DNA from: Novosphingobium piscinae
GTDB lineage: Bacteria; Pseudomonadota; Alphaproteobacteria; Sphingomonadales; Sphingomonadaceae
Assembly (NCBI RefSeq): GCF_014230355.1
Contig: NZ_JACLAX010000001.1
Location: 422,068 to 486,067 of the forward strand
Direction of reading: 5' to 3'
DNA length: 64,000 nt
The translations under genes were made by a program, and so were the position numbers. The notes below the pieces were generated by a model. It did not search any database and was not told the origin of the DNA. It saw only the letters and a list, made by a program, of their open reading frames with translations. This document shows, piece by piece, positions 37,304-46,042 of the stretch (position 1 is the stretch's first letter; every line of letters starts with the position of its first letter).

Positions 37304-37758
37304 GGCGAAACTGGGTGCAGGTGCCCGGCTGAGGCGCCGGCGTACCAAGGGGACCAGTATAGGCCCTCCCTTCGAGGCGTTGCCTGTCCGCGAACCGGAA
37401 AGGGCGCATCCTCGACCCGGTCGTCATCGCGGCCAGGCATGGGCATCAACCGGGCCGTCGCCTCTGCGCGCAGGAAGAGGCAGGTCGGGACTCAGACCAC
37501 TATGCAAACGCGTCAGGTGATGCTGGCGAGGCTGATCCAGCGCCGCTCATCGCTCGACCGTCGGATGGCCTCTGACGTGCTCCCCTGATTGTTACCGGTC
37601 AGCGAACACACTTCGTGGGTTGCTTCACATGATCGCGCGCAGGCCCAAAAGGCCGTAAACCCGCAGAAATCCGGGATTCGTACATGCAATTTTATATTGT
37701 CTTCAAAGGTTAATTCGGCAGATTTGTTTTGTCATTTGCAGATTTTATATGTCTCTAA
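37304..37758. other. 455-bp gene-free stretch with an insertion-element scar
   Basis: Contains the second copy of the 30-bp element tip (37573-37602) and an AT-rich segment (about 37675-37755). The short open frame before the tip (MLARLIQRRSSLDRRMAS at 37519-37572) reads straight into the tip and stops, as the IS630 stub does at the other end; it is not recognisable. Confidence 0.5.
37573..37602 (+). repeat. 30-bp insertion-element tip, inverted copy of 21043-21072
   Basis: Begins TGACGTGCTCCCC and is identical over 30 bp to the minus strand of 21043-21072. Sequence after position 37602 does not match the other copy. Confidence 0.7.
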
Positions 37759-38229
37759 TCACTCGAGCGGCGGGGCGCCGCTGCGTTTGGCGAGGTGGAG
37801 GACCACGTGCGAAGCGACGCTCTCGATCACCGGGGCGCGGGTGGTGAGGGTGTCGATGAAGTCGCGGAGCTCCGCCGTGTCGTGCAGGCACAGCGTCGCA
37901 TAGTAGTCGATCCGGCCACTGATCTCGGCTGCCTCGGTCACGCGGGGATCGGCGCAGAGCAGCGTCTCCAGCGTGCGGAAGTCCTCCGGCGAATGGCGTG
38001 ACAGGGTGATCTCGAGTAGCACCCGGATGGTGGGGCGGAGCTGATCGAGGTTGAGCTCGGCGTGGTAGCCCGAGACGATCCCTTCGCGTTCGAGCCGCTT
38101 GTGGCGCATCAGGCAGGCCGAGGGCGAGAGGCCCACCACTTCGGCCAGCCGCGCATTGGTGATTCGGCCTTCGCGCCGCAGCGCATCGAGGATCTTGCGG
38201 TCCACCGCATCGATGTTCGCGAAAGCCAT
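37759..38229 (-). CDS. Lrp/AsnC family transcriptional regulator
   Basis: 156 aa. N-terminal HTH at residues 8-50 (DAVDRKILDALRREGRITNARLAEVVGLSPSACLMRHKRLEREG) and C-terminal RAM/AsnC ligand domain (VLLEITLSRHSPEDFRTLETLL). Divergent from astA with 76 bp between the start codons, so it is the likely amino-acid-sensing regulator of the arginine succinyltransferase operon. Confidence 0.92.
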   Translation of the reverse strand: MAFANIDAVDRKILDALRREGRITNARLAEVVGLSPSACLMRHKRLEREGIVSGYHAELNLDQLRPTIRVLLEITLSRHSPEDFRTLETLLCADPRVTEAAEISGRIDYYATLCLHDTAELRDFIDTLTTRAPVIESVASHVVLHLAKRSGAPPLE

Positions 38230-38275
38230 GGTCTGTCGAAGATCCTTCGTTCAGCGCCGCGAAAATACGCAGCAC

Positions 38276-38292
38276 ATTCGATCATCATTCGA
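38276..38292. promoter_or_regulatory. two ATTCGA direct repeats, one helical turn apart
   Basis: ATTCGA at 38276-38281 and 38287-38292 are spaced 11 bp, in the short Lrp/astA divergent promoter. A weak candidate for regulator binding. Confidence 0.25.
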
Positions 38293-38305
38293 CGATACCA
38301 CAAGA

Positions 38306-39382
38306 ATGCGCAGCGTCATCACCCCCGGATCGCACACCTTCGTGACGCCCGCCACGCCGGCGGACATGCCGGCGCTGGCCGGCTGGCATGTCCGCCCGGC
38401 GCAGCTGGCCGACCTGCCCGGGCTGGTCGCCCTGGCCGAGGCGGCCGATCCGGGAATGACCAACCTGCCGGCCGACCGCGGCGCGCTGGCCGCACGGATC
38501 GAGCGCTCGCTTGACGCCTTCGCCCGCCCGCTCGCCGCACCCGAGGACGAGCTGTACCTGCTGGTGCTCGATGACGGCACCGGTCGCGCGGTGGGCACGG
38601 CCTGCCTGTTCTCGCGGATCGGACAGACCTGGCCGTTCTATTCGTACAAGCGCACCCAGATCGTCCACCACAGCCCCACGCTGGCCCGGCATGACAGCCA
38701 CGAACTGCTCCAGATCACCAACGATTTCGGCGGCGCCAGCGAAGTCGGCGGGCTGTTCCTCCACCCGGCGGTGCGCAGCAGCGGCGCGGGACGGCTGCTG
38801 GCGCGCAGCCGCTATCTGTTCATCGCGATGCACCGCGCCCGCTTTGCCGCGACGACCATCGCCGAGCTGCGCGGCTGGGTCAGCCCCGACGGCGGCACGC
38901 CGTTCTGGGACGCGGTCGGCCGGCAGTTCTTCGGGATGAGCCTGTGGGAGGCCGATCGCTACTGCGCGCTCCACGGCAACCAGCTGATCGCCGACCTGAT
39001 GCCGCGCTATCCGGTCTATGTCGCCCTGCTGCCCGAGACCGCGCGCGCGGCCATCGGCCGGGTCCATGCCTCGAGCCAGCCGGCGCTGCGTCTGCTCGAG
39101 CACGAGGGGCTGCGCCTGACCGGCCATGTCGACATCTTCGACGCCGGCCCGTCGGTCGCCTGTCCGACCGATCAGCTGCGCACGCTGGTGGACGGACGCA
39201 CCGCCCGCGTGGCCCGCGCGGCCGCTCCCGACGCGCAGCTCCCCCACCTGATCGCATGCGGCGAGCTGGGCACGTTCCGCTGCTGGCTCGACCGGGTCGG
39301 GCCGGCCGAGCCGGGCGACGACCGCCTGCGCCTGAGCGGTGCGGCCGATTGCGGGGAGGCGGTGTTTCATGTCCCGTTCTGA
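38306..39382 (+). CDS. astA: arginine N-succinyltransferase
   Basis: 358 aa from ATG 38306; the family-typical N-terminus begins at WHVRPAQLADLPGL, so ATG 38366 is a serious alternative. Transfers succinyl from succinyl-CoA to arginine. Seen: FYSYKRTQIVHHSPTL, LQITNDFGGASEVGGLFLHPAVRSSGAGRLLARSRYLF, and the late DAGPSV strand. First gene of astA-astD-astB-hydrolase; its end overlaps astD by 14 bp. Confidence 0.93.
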   Translation: MRSVITPGSHTFVTPATPADMPALAGWHVRPAQLADLPGLVALAEAADPGMTNLPADRGALAARIERSLDAFARPLAAPEDELYLLVLDDGTGRAVGTACLFSRIGQTWPFYSYKRTQIVHHSPTLARHDSHELLQITNDFGGASEVGGLFLHPAVRSSGAGRLLARSRYLFIAMHRARFAATTIAELRGWVSPDGGTPFWDAVGRQFFGMSLWEADRYCALHGNQLIADLMPRYPVYVALLPETARAAIGRVHASSQPALRLLEHEGLRLTGHVDIFDAGPSVACPTDQLRTLVDGRTARVARAAAPDAQLPHLIACGELGTFRCWLDRVGPAEPGDDRLRLSGAADCGEAVFHVPF

Positions 39383-40778
39383 AGTGGAATCGCGCGATCC
39401 CTGCACCGGCGCGGTGATCTGGCAGGGTGCGGTGGGGGATCCGGCGGCCGCGGTGGCGGCGGCGCGCGCGGCCCTCCCTGCCTGGGCGCGGCGCCCCTTC
39501 GCCGAGCGGGTCGCGCTGACCCGGGCCTATCGCGACACGGTCGAACGCCGCGGCGAGGAGCTGGCGGTGCTGATCGCGCGGGAAACCGGCAAGCCACTGT
39601 GGGAAAGCCGCACCGAGGCGGCCAGCGTGGTCGGCAAGGTCGAGGTCTCGATCGCCGCCTACGAGGCCCGCACCGGCACGCGCGAGACCGCGCTCGACGG
39701 TCTGCAGCAGGCGGTGCGCCACAAGCCGCACGGGGTGCTCGGCGTGCTCGGGCCCTACAATTTCCCCGCCCACTTGCCCAACGGGCACATCGTCCCGGCC
39801 CTGCTGGCGGGCAACACCGTGGTGTTCAAGCCGTCCGAGCTGACCCCGGCGACCGGCGCCTTCCTGGCCGAATGCTGGGCAGCGGCGGGCCTCCCCGCGG
39901 GCGTGCTGGGCGTGGTGCACGGCCCCGGCGAGACCGGCCGCGCGCTAGCCGGCCAGCCCGATCTTGACGGGTTGCTGTTCACCGGCTCGGCCGCCACCGG
40001 GCACCAGCTGGCGCGGCAGTTCGCCGAGACCCCGCATAAGATGCTGGCGCTCGAGCTGGGCGGCAACAACCCGCTGGTGGTGTGGGACGCGGCGGACGTG
40101 GCGGCCGCCGCCGAGCTGGTGGTGCAATCGGCCTATCTCACCGCCGGCCAGCGCTGCACCTGCGCGCGCCGGCTGATCGTGGCCGACGCGGCCGCGCCGC
40201 AGCTGGTGGACGCGCTGGTCGCGCTGATCGACCGGCTGATTGTCGCGGCGCCCTTTGCCGCGCCGGAGCCGTTCATGGGCCCGGTGATCGACAACCGCGC
40301 GGCCAGCCGGCTGGTCACGGCGGCGGATGGGCTGGTCGCCGCCGGGGGGCGGGTGCTGCGGCCGTTGGCCCGGCCCGAGCCCGACCGGCCATTCCTGCGC
40401 CCCGCGCTGATCGACATGACCGGGGTGCCGCTGCGCGACGAGGAGCACTTCGGCCCGCTGCTCCAGCTGATCCGGGTGCCGGACGTGGGACGCGCGATCG
40501 CGCTGGCCAACCAGACCCGCTACGGGCTCGCCGCCGGGCTGATCGGCGGGGACGCGGCGCTCTACGAACGGTTCTGGACCGAGACCCGCGCCGGGGTGGT
40601 CAACTGGAACCGCCCGACCACCGGCGCGGCGGCCAATGCCCCGTTCGGCGGCGCCGGCCACTCGGGCAACAACCGCCCCAGCGCGTGGTATGCGACCGAC
40701 TATGTCGCCTGGCCGGTGGCAAGCCTCGAGGCCCCCACGCTGCAAGGCGCCGCGCTGCGCGGCCTGCGCGCGGCATGA
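39369..40778 (+). CDS. astD: succinylglutamate-semialdehyde dehydrogenase
   Basis: 469 aa; ALDH-family enzyme oxidising N-succinylglutamate semialdehyde in arginine catabolism. Seen: GPYNFPAHLPNGHIVPALLAGNTVVFKPSE, FTGSAATG, general-base Glu in LELGGNNPLVV and catalytic Cys in TAGQRCTCARR, with AstD-specific RTGTRE and QLIRV patterns. Start ATG 39369 lies inside astA's end. Stop overlaps a possible astB ATG. Confidence 0.93.
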   Translation: MSRSEVESRDPCTGAVIWQGAVGDPAAAVAAARAALPAWARRPFAERVALTRAYRDTVERRGEELAVLIARETGKPLWESRTEAASVVGKVEVSIAAYEARTGTRETALDGLQQAVRHKPHGVLGVLGPYNFPAHLPNGHIVPALLAGNTVVFKPSELTPATGAFLAECWAAAGLPAGVLGVVHGPGETGRALAGQPDLDGLLFTGSAATGHQLARQFAETPHKMLALELGGNNPLVVWDAADVAAAAELVVQSAYLTAGQRCTCARRLIVADAAAPQLVDALVALIDRLIVAAPFAAPEPFMGPVIDNRAASRLVTAADGLVAAGGRVLRPLARPEPDRPFLRPALIDMTGVPLRDEEHFGPLLQLIRVPDVGRAIALANQTRYGLAAGLIGGDAALYERFWTETRAGVVNWNRPTTGAAANAPFGGAGHSGNNRPSAWYATDYVAWPVASLEAPTLQGAALRGLRAA

Positions 40779-40789
40779 GGCGCGGCATC

Positions 40790-42085
40790 ATGCGCGACAT
40801 CGACGGGATCGAGATCAACTTCGACGGCCTGATCGGCCCGAGCCACAACTATGCCGGGCTGAGCCTCGGCAATGTCGCGAGCGCGCGCAACGCCGGGGCG
40901 GTGTCGCGCCCGCGCGCGGCGGCGCTGCAGGGTCTCGCCAAGATGCGCCGGCTGATGGAGCTTGGCCTCCCCCAGGGTTTTCTCCCGCCGCCGCGGCGCC
41001 CCCACCTGCCCACCTTGCACCGGCTCGGCTTCGGCGGCACCGCGGCCGATACCTGCGCCGCCGCCTGGCGCGCCGATCCAGGGCTGTTCGCCCGGGCCGC
41101 CTCGGCCTCGGCGATGTGGACCGCCAACGCCGCGACCGTGTCGCCCGCGCCCGACACGGCCGACGGGCGCTGCCACCTGACCGTGGCCAATCTCGCCACC
41201 ATGGCCCACCGCAGCCTCGAGGCCGAGGATACCCTGCGCGTAATCGCGCGGGTGTTCGGCATGCAGCGGCACTTCGCGGTCCATCCCCCGGTCCCCGCCA
41301 GCTATGGCGACGAGGGCGCCGCGAACCACATGCGTCTCACCGCCGGTCATGGCGCCCCCGGGATCGAGCTGTTCGTCTACGGCGAAGCGCGGCCGGGTGG
41401 TTTTCCCGCGCGCCAGGACCGCCGCGCCAGCGAGGCCGTGGCCCGGCTGCACGGGCTCGACCCGGCGCGAACCCTGTTCATCGCGCAGAGCCGGGCGGCG
41501 ATCGACGCCGGCGCGTTCCACAATGACGTGGTCGCAGTCGCCAACGAGCGCGTGCTGCTGGTCCACGAACAGGCCTTCGCCGACCAGCCGGCGGTGCTGG
41601 CCGAGATCGCCCGGCTGATGCCCGAGGCCGTGATCCTCGAGGTGCCCGCGGCCGAGGTCTCGCTGGCCGACGCGATCGGCTCCTACCTGTTCAACTCGCA
41701 GATCGTCACGCTGCCGACCGGCGCGATGGCGTTGATCGTCCCGGCCGAGACGCAGGACACCCCGGCAGTGCGCGACTGGCTCGCGCGGTCCATTGGCGGC
41801 AGCGGGCCGATCGACCGGCTCGAGGTGATCGACGTGCGGGAATCGATGCGCAACGGTGGCGGGCCGGCCTGCCTGCGGCTGCGCGTGGTTACCGATGCGG
41901 TCGGGCTCGCCGCGCTGGACCCGGCCTTCGTGCTGACCGAGCACCGCTGGAGCCAGCTGCACCGGCTGGTCGAAACGTACTGGCCCGAAGCGATCGACCC
42001 GGCCGAGCTGGGCCATGCCGACGTGTGGCAGGCCTGGGGTGCGGCCTACGATGCGCTCGACGCGTGGATCGGAGCGCCGCGATGA
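40790..42085 (+). CDS. astB: N-succinylarginine dihydrolase
   Basis: 431 aa from ATG 40790, with GAGG nine bases upstream (ATG 40775 would add five residues). Converts N-succinylarginine to N-succinylornithine, CO2 and two ammonia. AstB hallmarks: INFDGLIGPSHNYAGLSLGNVAS, MWTANAATVSPAPDTADGRCHLT, PASYGDEGAANHMR, and late MRNGGGPACLRLRV (amidinotransferase-fold Cys region). ATGA overlap with the next gene. Confidence 0.94.
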   Translation: MRDIDGIEINFDGLIGPSHNYAGLSLGNVASARNAGAVSRPRAAALQGLAKMRRLMELGLPQGFLPPPRRPHLPTLHRLGFGGTAADTCAAAWRADPGLFARAASASAMWTANAATVSPAPDTADGRCHLTVANLATMAHRSLEAEDTLRVIARVFGMQRHFAVHPPVPASYGDEGAANHMRLTAGHGAPGIELFVYGEARPGGFPARQDRRASEAVARLHGLDPARTLFIAQSRAAIDAGAFHNDVVAVANERVLLVHEQAFADQPAVLAEIARLMPEAVILEVPAAEVSLADAIGSYLFNSQIVTLPTGAMALIVPAETQDTPAVRDWLARSIGGSGPIDRLEVIDVRESMRNGGGPACLRLRVVTDAVGLAALDPAFVLTEHRWSQLHRLVETYWPEAIDPAELGHADVWQAWGAAYDALDAWIGAPR

Positions 42086-43299
42086 GCCTGCGGCCGGGCG
42101 AAGACGCGGCGCTGGCCACGCTGGCCGGGCAGGGCGAGGCCCTGCTCGCCCGGGCGATCGCGCTGGCCGAGGTCAACTCGGGGAGCCGCAACCTGCCCGG
42201 CCTTGCGCAGGTCGCCGGCTCGCTCGCCGCGCTGTTCGGCTCGCTCGGCGTGGTGACGCTGCGCGATCCCGCCGCGGTCACCACCGTTACCCCGGCGGGC
42301 GAGACGGTCCCGCTGGCCCTAGGGCGCAATCTTCACCTCACGGTCCGGCCCGAAGCGCCGGTCCGGGTGCTGCTGACCGGGCACATGGACACGGTGTTCG
42401 GCGCCGACGATCCCTTTCAGGCGTGCCGGCGGATCGACGCGCAGACGGTCAACGGCCCGGGCCTCGCCGACATGAAGGGCGGTCTGGTGGTGATGCACGC
42501 GGCGCTGACCGCGCTCGAAGCCTCGCCCTTCGCCGCGCGGATCGGCTACGAGGTGGTGATCAACAGCGACGAGGAGATCTCCTCGCCGGGGTCGGCGCCC
42601 TTGCTGCTCGAAGCGGCCGGGCGGGTCCACTGCGCGCTGACCTTCGAGCCCGCCCTGCCCGATGGCACCCTGGCCGGCGCGCGCAAGGGCAGCGGTAACT
42701 TCTCGGCCGTGGTGCGCGGCCGGGCGGCCCACGCCGGGCGCAACCCGGAAGACGGGCGCAATGCCCTGGTCGCCGCGGCCGATCTGGCGCTCGCGCTCGC
42801 CCGGCTCGCGCTGCCGGGGGTCAGCGTGAACCCGGCGCGGATCGAGGGCGGCGGGCCCAACAACGTGGTGCCCGAGCTGGCGGTGCTGCGCTTCAACGTC
42901 CGTCCGGCTGATCACGCCGCCCAGCAGGCCGCAGCCGCCGCGATCGCCGCGCAGGTCGATCGGGTCGCGGCCGAGCACGGGGTGACGATCGCCTTGCATG
43001 GCCACTTCGCCCGCCCGCCCAAACCGATGGACGCGCGCCAGCAAGGGCTGTTCGAGCTGGTCCGGGACTGCGGGGCCGACCTGGGCCTCCGCATCGGCTG
43101 GCGCGACACCGGCGGGGTCTGCGATGGCAACAACCTGGCCGCGGCCGGGCTGCCGGTGGTCGACACCATGGGGGTGCGCGGCGGCGCGATCCATTCCGCC
43201 GAGGAGTTCCTCTGCACCGACAGCCTGACCGAGCGGGCCGGGCTGGCTGCGCTGGTGCTGATGCGCCTGGCCCAGGGGGCACCGCTGCCCCGGCCCTGA
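42082..43299 (+). CDS. M20-family metallohydrolase in the ast operon
   Basis: 405 aa; zinc aminoacylase/carboxypeptidase fold. Metal-binding motifs: TGHMDTVFG (His and catalytic Asp), GPGLADMKGG (bridging Asp), NSDEEISSPGS (catalytic Glu-Glu), and a late GGAIHSAEEF (His); dimerisation domain at about residues 190-300. ATGA-coupled to astB. AstE-type desuccinylase and AstC aminotransferase are absent from this operon, so this enzyme may remove succinate from succinylglutamate or succinylornithine (inference). Confidence 0.88.
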   Translation: MSLRPGEDAALATLAGQGEALLARAIALAEVNSGSRNLPGLAQVAGSLAALFGSLGVVTLRDPAAVTTVTPAGETVPLALGRNLHLTVRPEAPVRVLLTGHMDTVFGADDPFQACRRIDAQTVNGPGLADMKGGLVVMHAALTALEASPFAARIGYEVVINSDEEISSPGSAPLLLEAAGRVHCALTFEPALPDGTLAGARKGSGNFSAVVRGRAAHAGRNPEDGRNALVAAADLALALARLALPGVSVNPARIEGGGPNNVVPELAVLRFNVRPADHAAQQAAAAAIAAQVDRVAAEHGVTIALHGHFARPPKPMDARQQGLFELVRDCGADLGLRIGWRDTGGVCDGNNLAAAGLPVVDTMGVRGGAIHSAEEFLCTDSLTERAGLAALVLMRLAQGAPLPRP

Positions 43300-43325
43300 C
43301 CGCCCGACCCGACGGGGCAGCCGGA

Positions 43326-44621
43326 TCAGGGCAGCGGGGCAACCGGGCGCACCGCGAACCAGCCGAAGCCGGCGATCACGGCATAGCACAGCGCGGGCAG
43401 GACCAGGCTGAGCCCGAGATTGCCGGTCATGTCGGCGATGCCGCCGGTCAGCAGCGGAATCACCGCGCCGCCGAAGATCGCCACGTTGATCAGCCCCGAG
43501 CCGTCGGCGGCGCGCTTGCCGAGGCCCTCGCAGGCGAGCGTGAAGATCGTCGGGAACATGATCGAATTGGCCAGCCCGACCGCGATCAGGCTCCACGCGG
43601 CCACGGCCCCGGTGGCATTCACCGAGACCAGGATCAGCGCGACCGCCGCCACGGCATTGCCGGCCAGCACCTTGCCCGGCGTGATCCGCGCCAGCACCGC
43701 CGAGCCGATGAACCGCCCGAGCAGCGCCCCGCCCCAGTACCACGGGATGTAGGACCCCGCGGTCTGGGCATCGACGCCCAGCACATGGCCCTGCTCCATG
43801 TAGCTGACGATCAGCGAACCGATCGCGACCTCGGCCCCGACATAGAGGAAGATGCAGAGCGCGCCGAAGCCGAACCGCGGCCGCCGCAGCAGATCGAAGC
43901 TGCCCCGCACCGAGCTCGCCTCGTGGCTTTCGCCCTTGAGCCGGTTGCGGTTGAGCCAGACCACCCCGGCGACCAGAGCCAGCGCCGCGGCCAGCCCGAG
44001 GTAGGTGTTCACGACGGTCTGGGTCTCGCGCACCCGGTAGGCGTCGAGCAGCGGGCCGCTCAACTCGGCGGCGGAGACCGTGGCCAGGCTGCCGAGGATG
44101 ATCGTGGCGCCGACCTTGGGGAAAACCACTGTGCCGAGCGAGTTGAAGGCCTGGGCAAAGGTCAACCGGCTCGGCGCGGTGCGGGCCGGACCAAGCAGCG
44201 AGATCAGCGGATTGGTCACCACCTGGACCACCACGACCCCGCTTGCCAGGACGAACAGCGCCAGCAGGAACAGCGGATAGGCCGCGCTCTGCGAGGCCGG
44301 GATGAACAGCAGGCAGCCGACCATCATGGTCAGCAGCCCGGCCACGGCCCCGCGCATGTAGCCGATCCGCTTGACCAGCTGCGCGCCCGGGATGCCGATC
44401 ACGGCATAGGCGGTGAAGAAGCAGAACTGCACCAGCATGGCCTGGGTGTAGTTGAGCGTGAACAGCTCTTTCAGCTTGGGAATGATCACGTCGTTGAGGC
44501 TGGTGATCCCGCCGAAGATGAAGAACAGTGCCAGCACGAAGGCGCGCAGCTCGGGTGCATCGATGTGCTGGTCCGCCGCCGCGTGGTCGCCCTGCGGTGC
44601 CGAACCCGGTGCCAGTGCCAT
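43326..44621 (-). CDS. sugar MFS transporter, FucP/GluP type
   Basis: 431 aa with about 12 hydrophobic helices. FHS-family pattern: LFFIFGGITSLNDVIIPKLKELFTLNYTQAMLVQFCFFTAYAVIGIPGAQLVKRIGYMRG, VTNPLISLLGP, and RLTFAQAFNSLGTVVFP. Proton-linked uptake of a hexose such as fucose, glucose or galactose. Start ATG 44621 has GGGGAG upstream. Convergent with the ast operon; no sugar genes adjoin. Confidence 0.92.
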   Translation of the reverse strand: MALAPGSAPQGDHAAADQHIDAPELRAFVLALFFIFGGITSLNDVIIPKLKELFTLNYTQAMLVQFCFFTAYAVIGIPGAQLVKRIGYMRGAVAGLLTMMVGCLLFIPASQSAAYPLFLLALFVLASGVVVVQVVTNPLISLLGPARTAPSRLTFAQAFNSLGTVVFPKVGATIILGSLATVSAAELSGPLLDAYRVRETQTVVNTYLGLAAALALVAGVVWLNRNRLKGESHEASSVRGSFDLLRRPRFGFGALCIFLYVGAEVAIGSLIVSYMEQGHVLGVDAQTAGSYIPWYWGGALLGRFIGSAVLARITPGKVLAGNAVAAVALILVSVNATGAVAAWSLIAVGLANSIMFPTIFTLACEGLGKRAADGSGLINVAIFGGAVIPLLTGGIADMTGNLGLSLVLPALCYAVIAGFGWFAVRPVAPLP

Positions 44622-44910
44622 CTCCGTACTCTCCCCTGTGTTTGACCCTTCGTTGCCGGAATGCGCCGCGCTGTCGATGTCCAAACGTATGCGCGGCAGC
44701 GCAAGTCCCCGGAAATCGTCGGGAATGGTGCCATGACCGATCCCTGCGGGCCAATCGCAGGCGCCCAACGGCCCGAACTGGTCGCCACAGCCCCGCTTGG
44801 GTCAATGAAACCGGGAAAACCGAGCTGAATGGCGCCCGAGACGGTGGACGTTGCGGATCGCTGCGGCTAGCAGGCATGTCCCAACTACGTTTGCAGGGAT
44901 CTTCACCGCC
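44622..44910. other. 289-bp divergent promoter region, transporter/HU
   Basis: No supported gene. It must contain promoters for the sugar transporter (minus) and HU (plus). An open frame running into HU from 44851 has no ribosome-binding site and poor conservation, so HU is started at 44911. Confidence 0.4.
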
Positions 44911-45186
44911 ATGAATACCAACGAACTCATCGACACCGTCGCAGCCGGCAACGGCGTGAGCAAGGCCGACGCCAAGAAGCTCGTCGAGAGCGTCTTCGCC
45001 GCGATCACTGCCGCCGCAGCCAAGGGCGATGAAGTGTCGGTCAACGGCTTCGGCAAGTTCAAGGTCAAGGCCTCGGCCGAGCGCGAAGGCCGCAACCCCG
45101 CCACCGGCGAGACGATCAAGATCGCGGCCAGCAAGAAGCTGTCGTTCTCGGCCGCCAAGGCGGTCAAGGACAAGCTGAACGGCTGA
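44911..45186 (+). CDS. HU family DNA-binding protein
   Basis: 91 aa, normal HU length. Helical N-terminus MNTNELIDTVAAGNGVSKADAKKLVESVF, then the beta arm with FGKFKVKASAEREGRNPATGETIKI and C-terminal KLSFSAAKAVKDKLNG. Nucleoid protein that bends DNA. The RNPATGETI tip with Pro is present, so DNA intercalation is expected. Confidence 0.96.
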   Translation: MNTNELIDTVAAGNGVSKADAKKLVESVFAAITAAAAKGDEVSVNGFGKFKVKASAEREGRNPATGETIKIAASKKLSFSAAKAVKDKLNG

Positions 45187-45194
45187 TCCCGCCG

Positions 45195-45225
45195 GGCAGG
45201 CGCCATCCCCGGGGTGGCGCCTGCC
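45195..45225 (+). terminator. hairpin after the HU gene
   Basis: Arms GGCAGGCGCCA (45195-45205) and TGGCGCCTGCC (45215-45225) are perfect 11-bp complements, nine bases after the HU stop. No T-run follows; it also faces the convergent gene at 45256 and may serve both strands. Confidence 0.55.
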
Positions 45226-45255
45226 GGTCTGCCGGCCGCAGCCGCCGGACCCGGC

Positions 45256-45759
45256 TCAGAGCAGCCGGTCACGGCGCCGCAGGGCCGACAGCGCCTCGGC
45301 CGCGACCGTATAGACCGCGTGGCGCCCGCCGCCCCGGTTGCGGTGATCGCGGCACCAGCCGGCGTAGTGGCGCCGGACCAGTCCGGCCCGGACCAGATCG
45401 GTCACCGCCCGGCTGACATTGGTTTTCCCCACCGCCAGCGCACGCTCGTGAACCGCCGCCTCGACCAGGGCCTCGTCGACCGGCCCGTCGCCGCGCTTGC
45501 GCTCTGCCAACCCCGCCGCCACGCTGTCACGCAACCGCCGTCGGCGATCGTCGCGGCTCGACAGCGGCATGAGCTGTTCGCACAGCCAGTCGCGGATCGG
45601 CACCGGCGCCTCGCCCCGTTCGACGAAGGGTCCGGCCTGGCCCCGCGCGTCGGCCACCTCGGAAATCAGGTTGAGCACCATGAAGGCATAGCGTGGCCGC
45701 CGCGACTGGGCCGCGAGGCTGCTCAGGATCGTGCCGATGTCTTCTGTCGACGTTGCCAT
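45256..45759 (-). CDS. winged-helix DNA-binding protein of unknown role
   Basis: 167 aa from ATG 45759 (CGGGA nearby; the frame is open to 45894 without a better start). First half is helical and Arg-rich (SSLAAQSRRPRYAFMVLNLISEVADARG, LMPLSSRDDRRRRLRDSV). The second half reads as a winged helix: VHERALAVGKTNVSRAVTDLVRAGLVRRHYAGW followed by a basic wing RDHRNRGGGRHAVYTV. Three TGTCA-centred dyads lie upstream, suggesting autoregulation. No family name can be given with certainty. Confidence 0.75.
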   Translation of the reverse strand: MATSTEDIGTILSSLAAQSRRPRYAFMVLNLISEVADARGQAGPFVERGEAPVPIRDWLCEQLMPLSSRDDRRRRLRDSVAAGLAERKRGDGPVDEALVEAAVHERALAVGKTNVSRAVTDLVRAGLVRRHYAGWCRDHRNRGGGRHAVYTVAAEALSALRRRDRLL

Positions 45760-45849
45760 GATCGTCCCGCTGTGTTCCCGCTCCGTACGGGGAGTCAAAG
45801 CACATCGGCGGACTCGTGTGAATCCCCTAAGCATCTGACTCTGCAACAT

Positions 45850-46008
45850 TGTCAGGAGTGACACTTTGCCCGGCCGCGCCCGGAAAAGTGTCACGCAGGA
45901 CTGTTAGCTGGCCGCGGCGCCAGGGAGCGCCGCCGGGGGCATGGCCGGCAGCAGGACTGGACCGCTGACCACCCGGCCGGGGGGCCGGGCAGAGTGTCAC
46001 GCCGGACA
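45850..46008. promoter_or_regulatory. three TGTCA-N4-NGACW dyads upstream of the winged-helix gene
   Basis: Sites: TGTCA GGAG TGACA (45850-45863, perfect), TGTCA CGCA GGACT (45889-45902) and TGTCA CGCC GGACA (45995-46008). The context AGTGTCAC is conserved in all three when the first is read on the minus strand. They lie 91-249 bp upstream of the gene and 34 bp beyond the end of the NTF2-like gene. Confidence 0.55.
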
Positions 46009-46042
46009 GTTTGCGCGCGGGGAACCGCCCGGTGCCTGCGCC

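Noticed and set aside
42319..44877. Very long minus-strand frame covering the M20 and transporter genes
   Set aside because: Out of frame with the real transporter; its translation has no family features.
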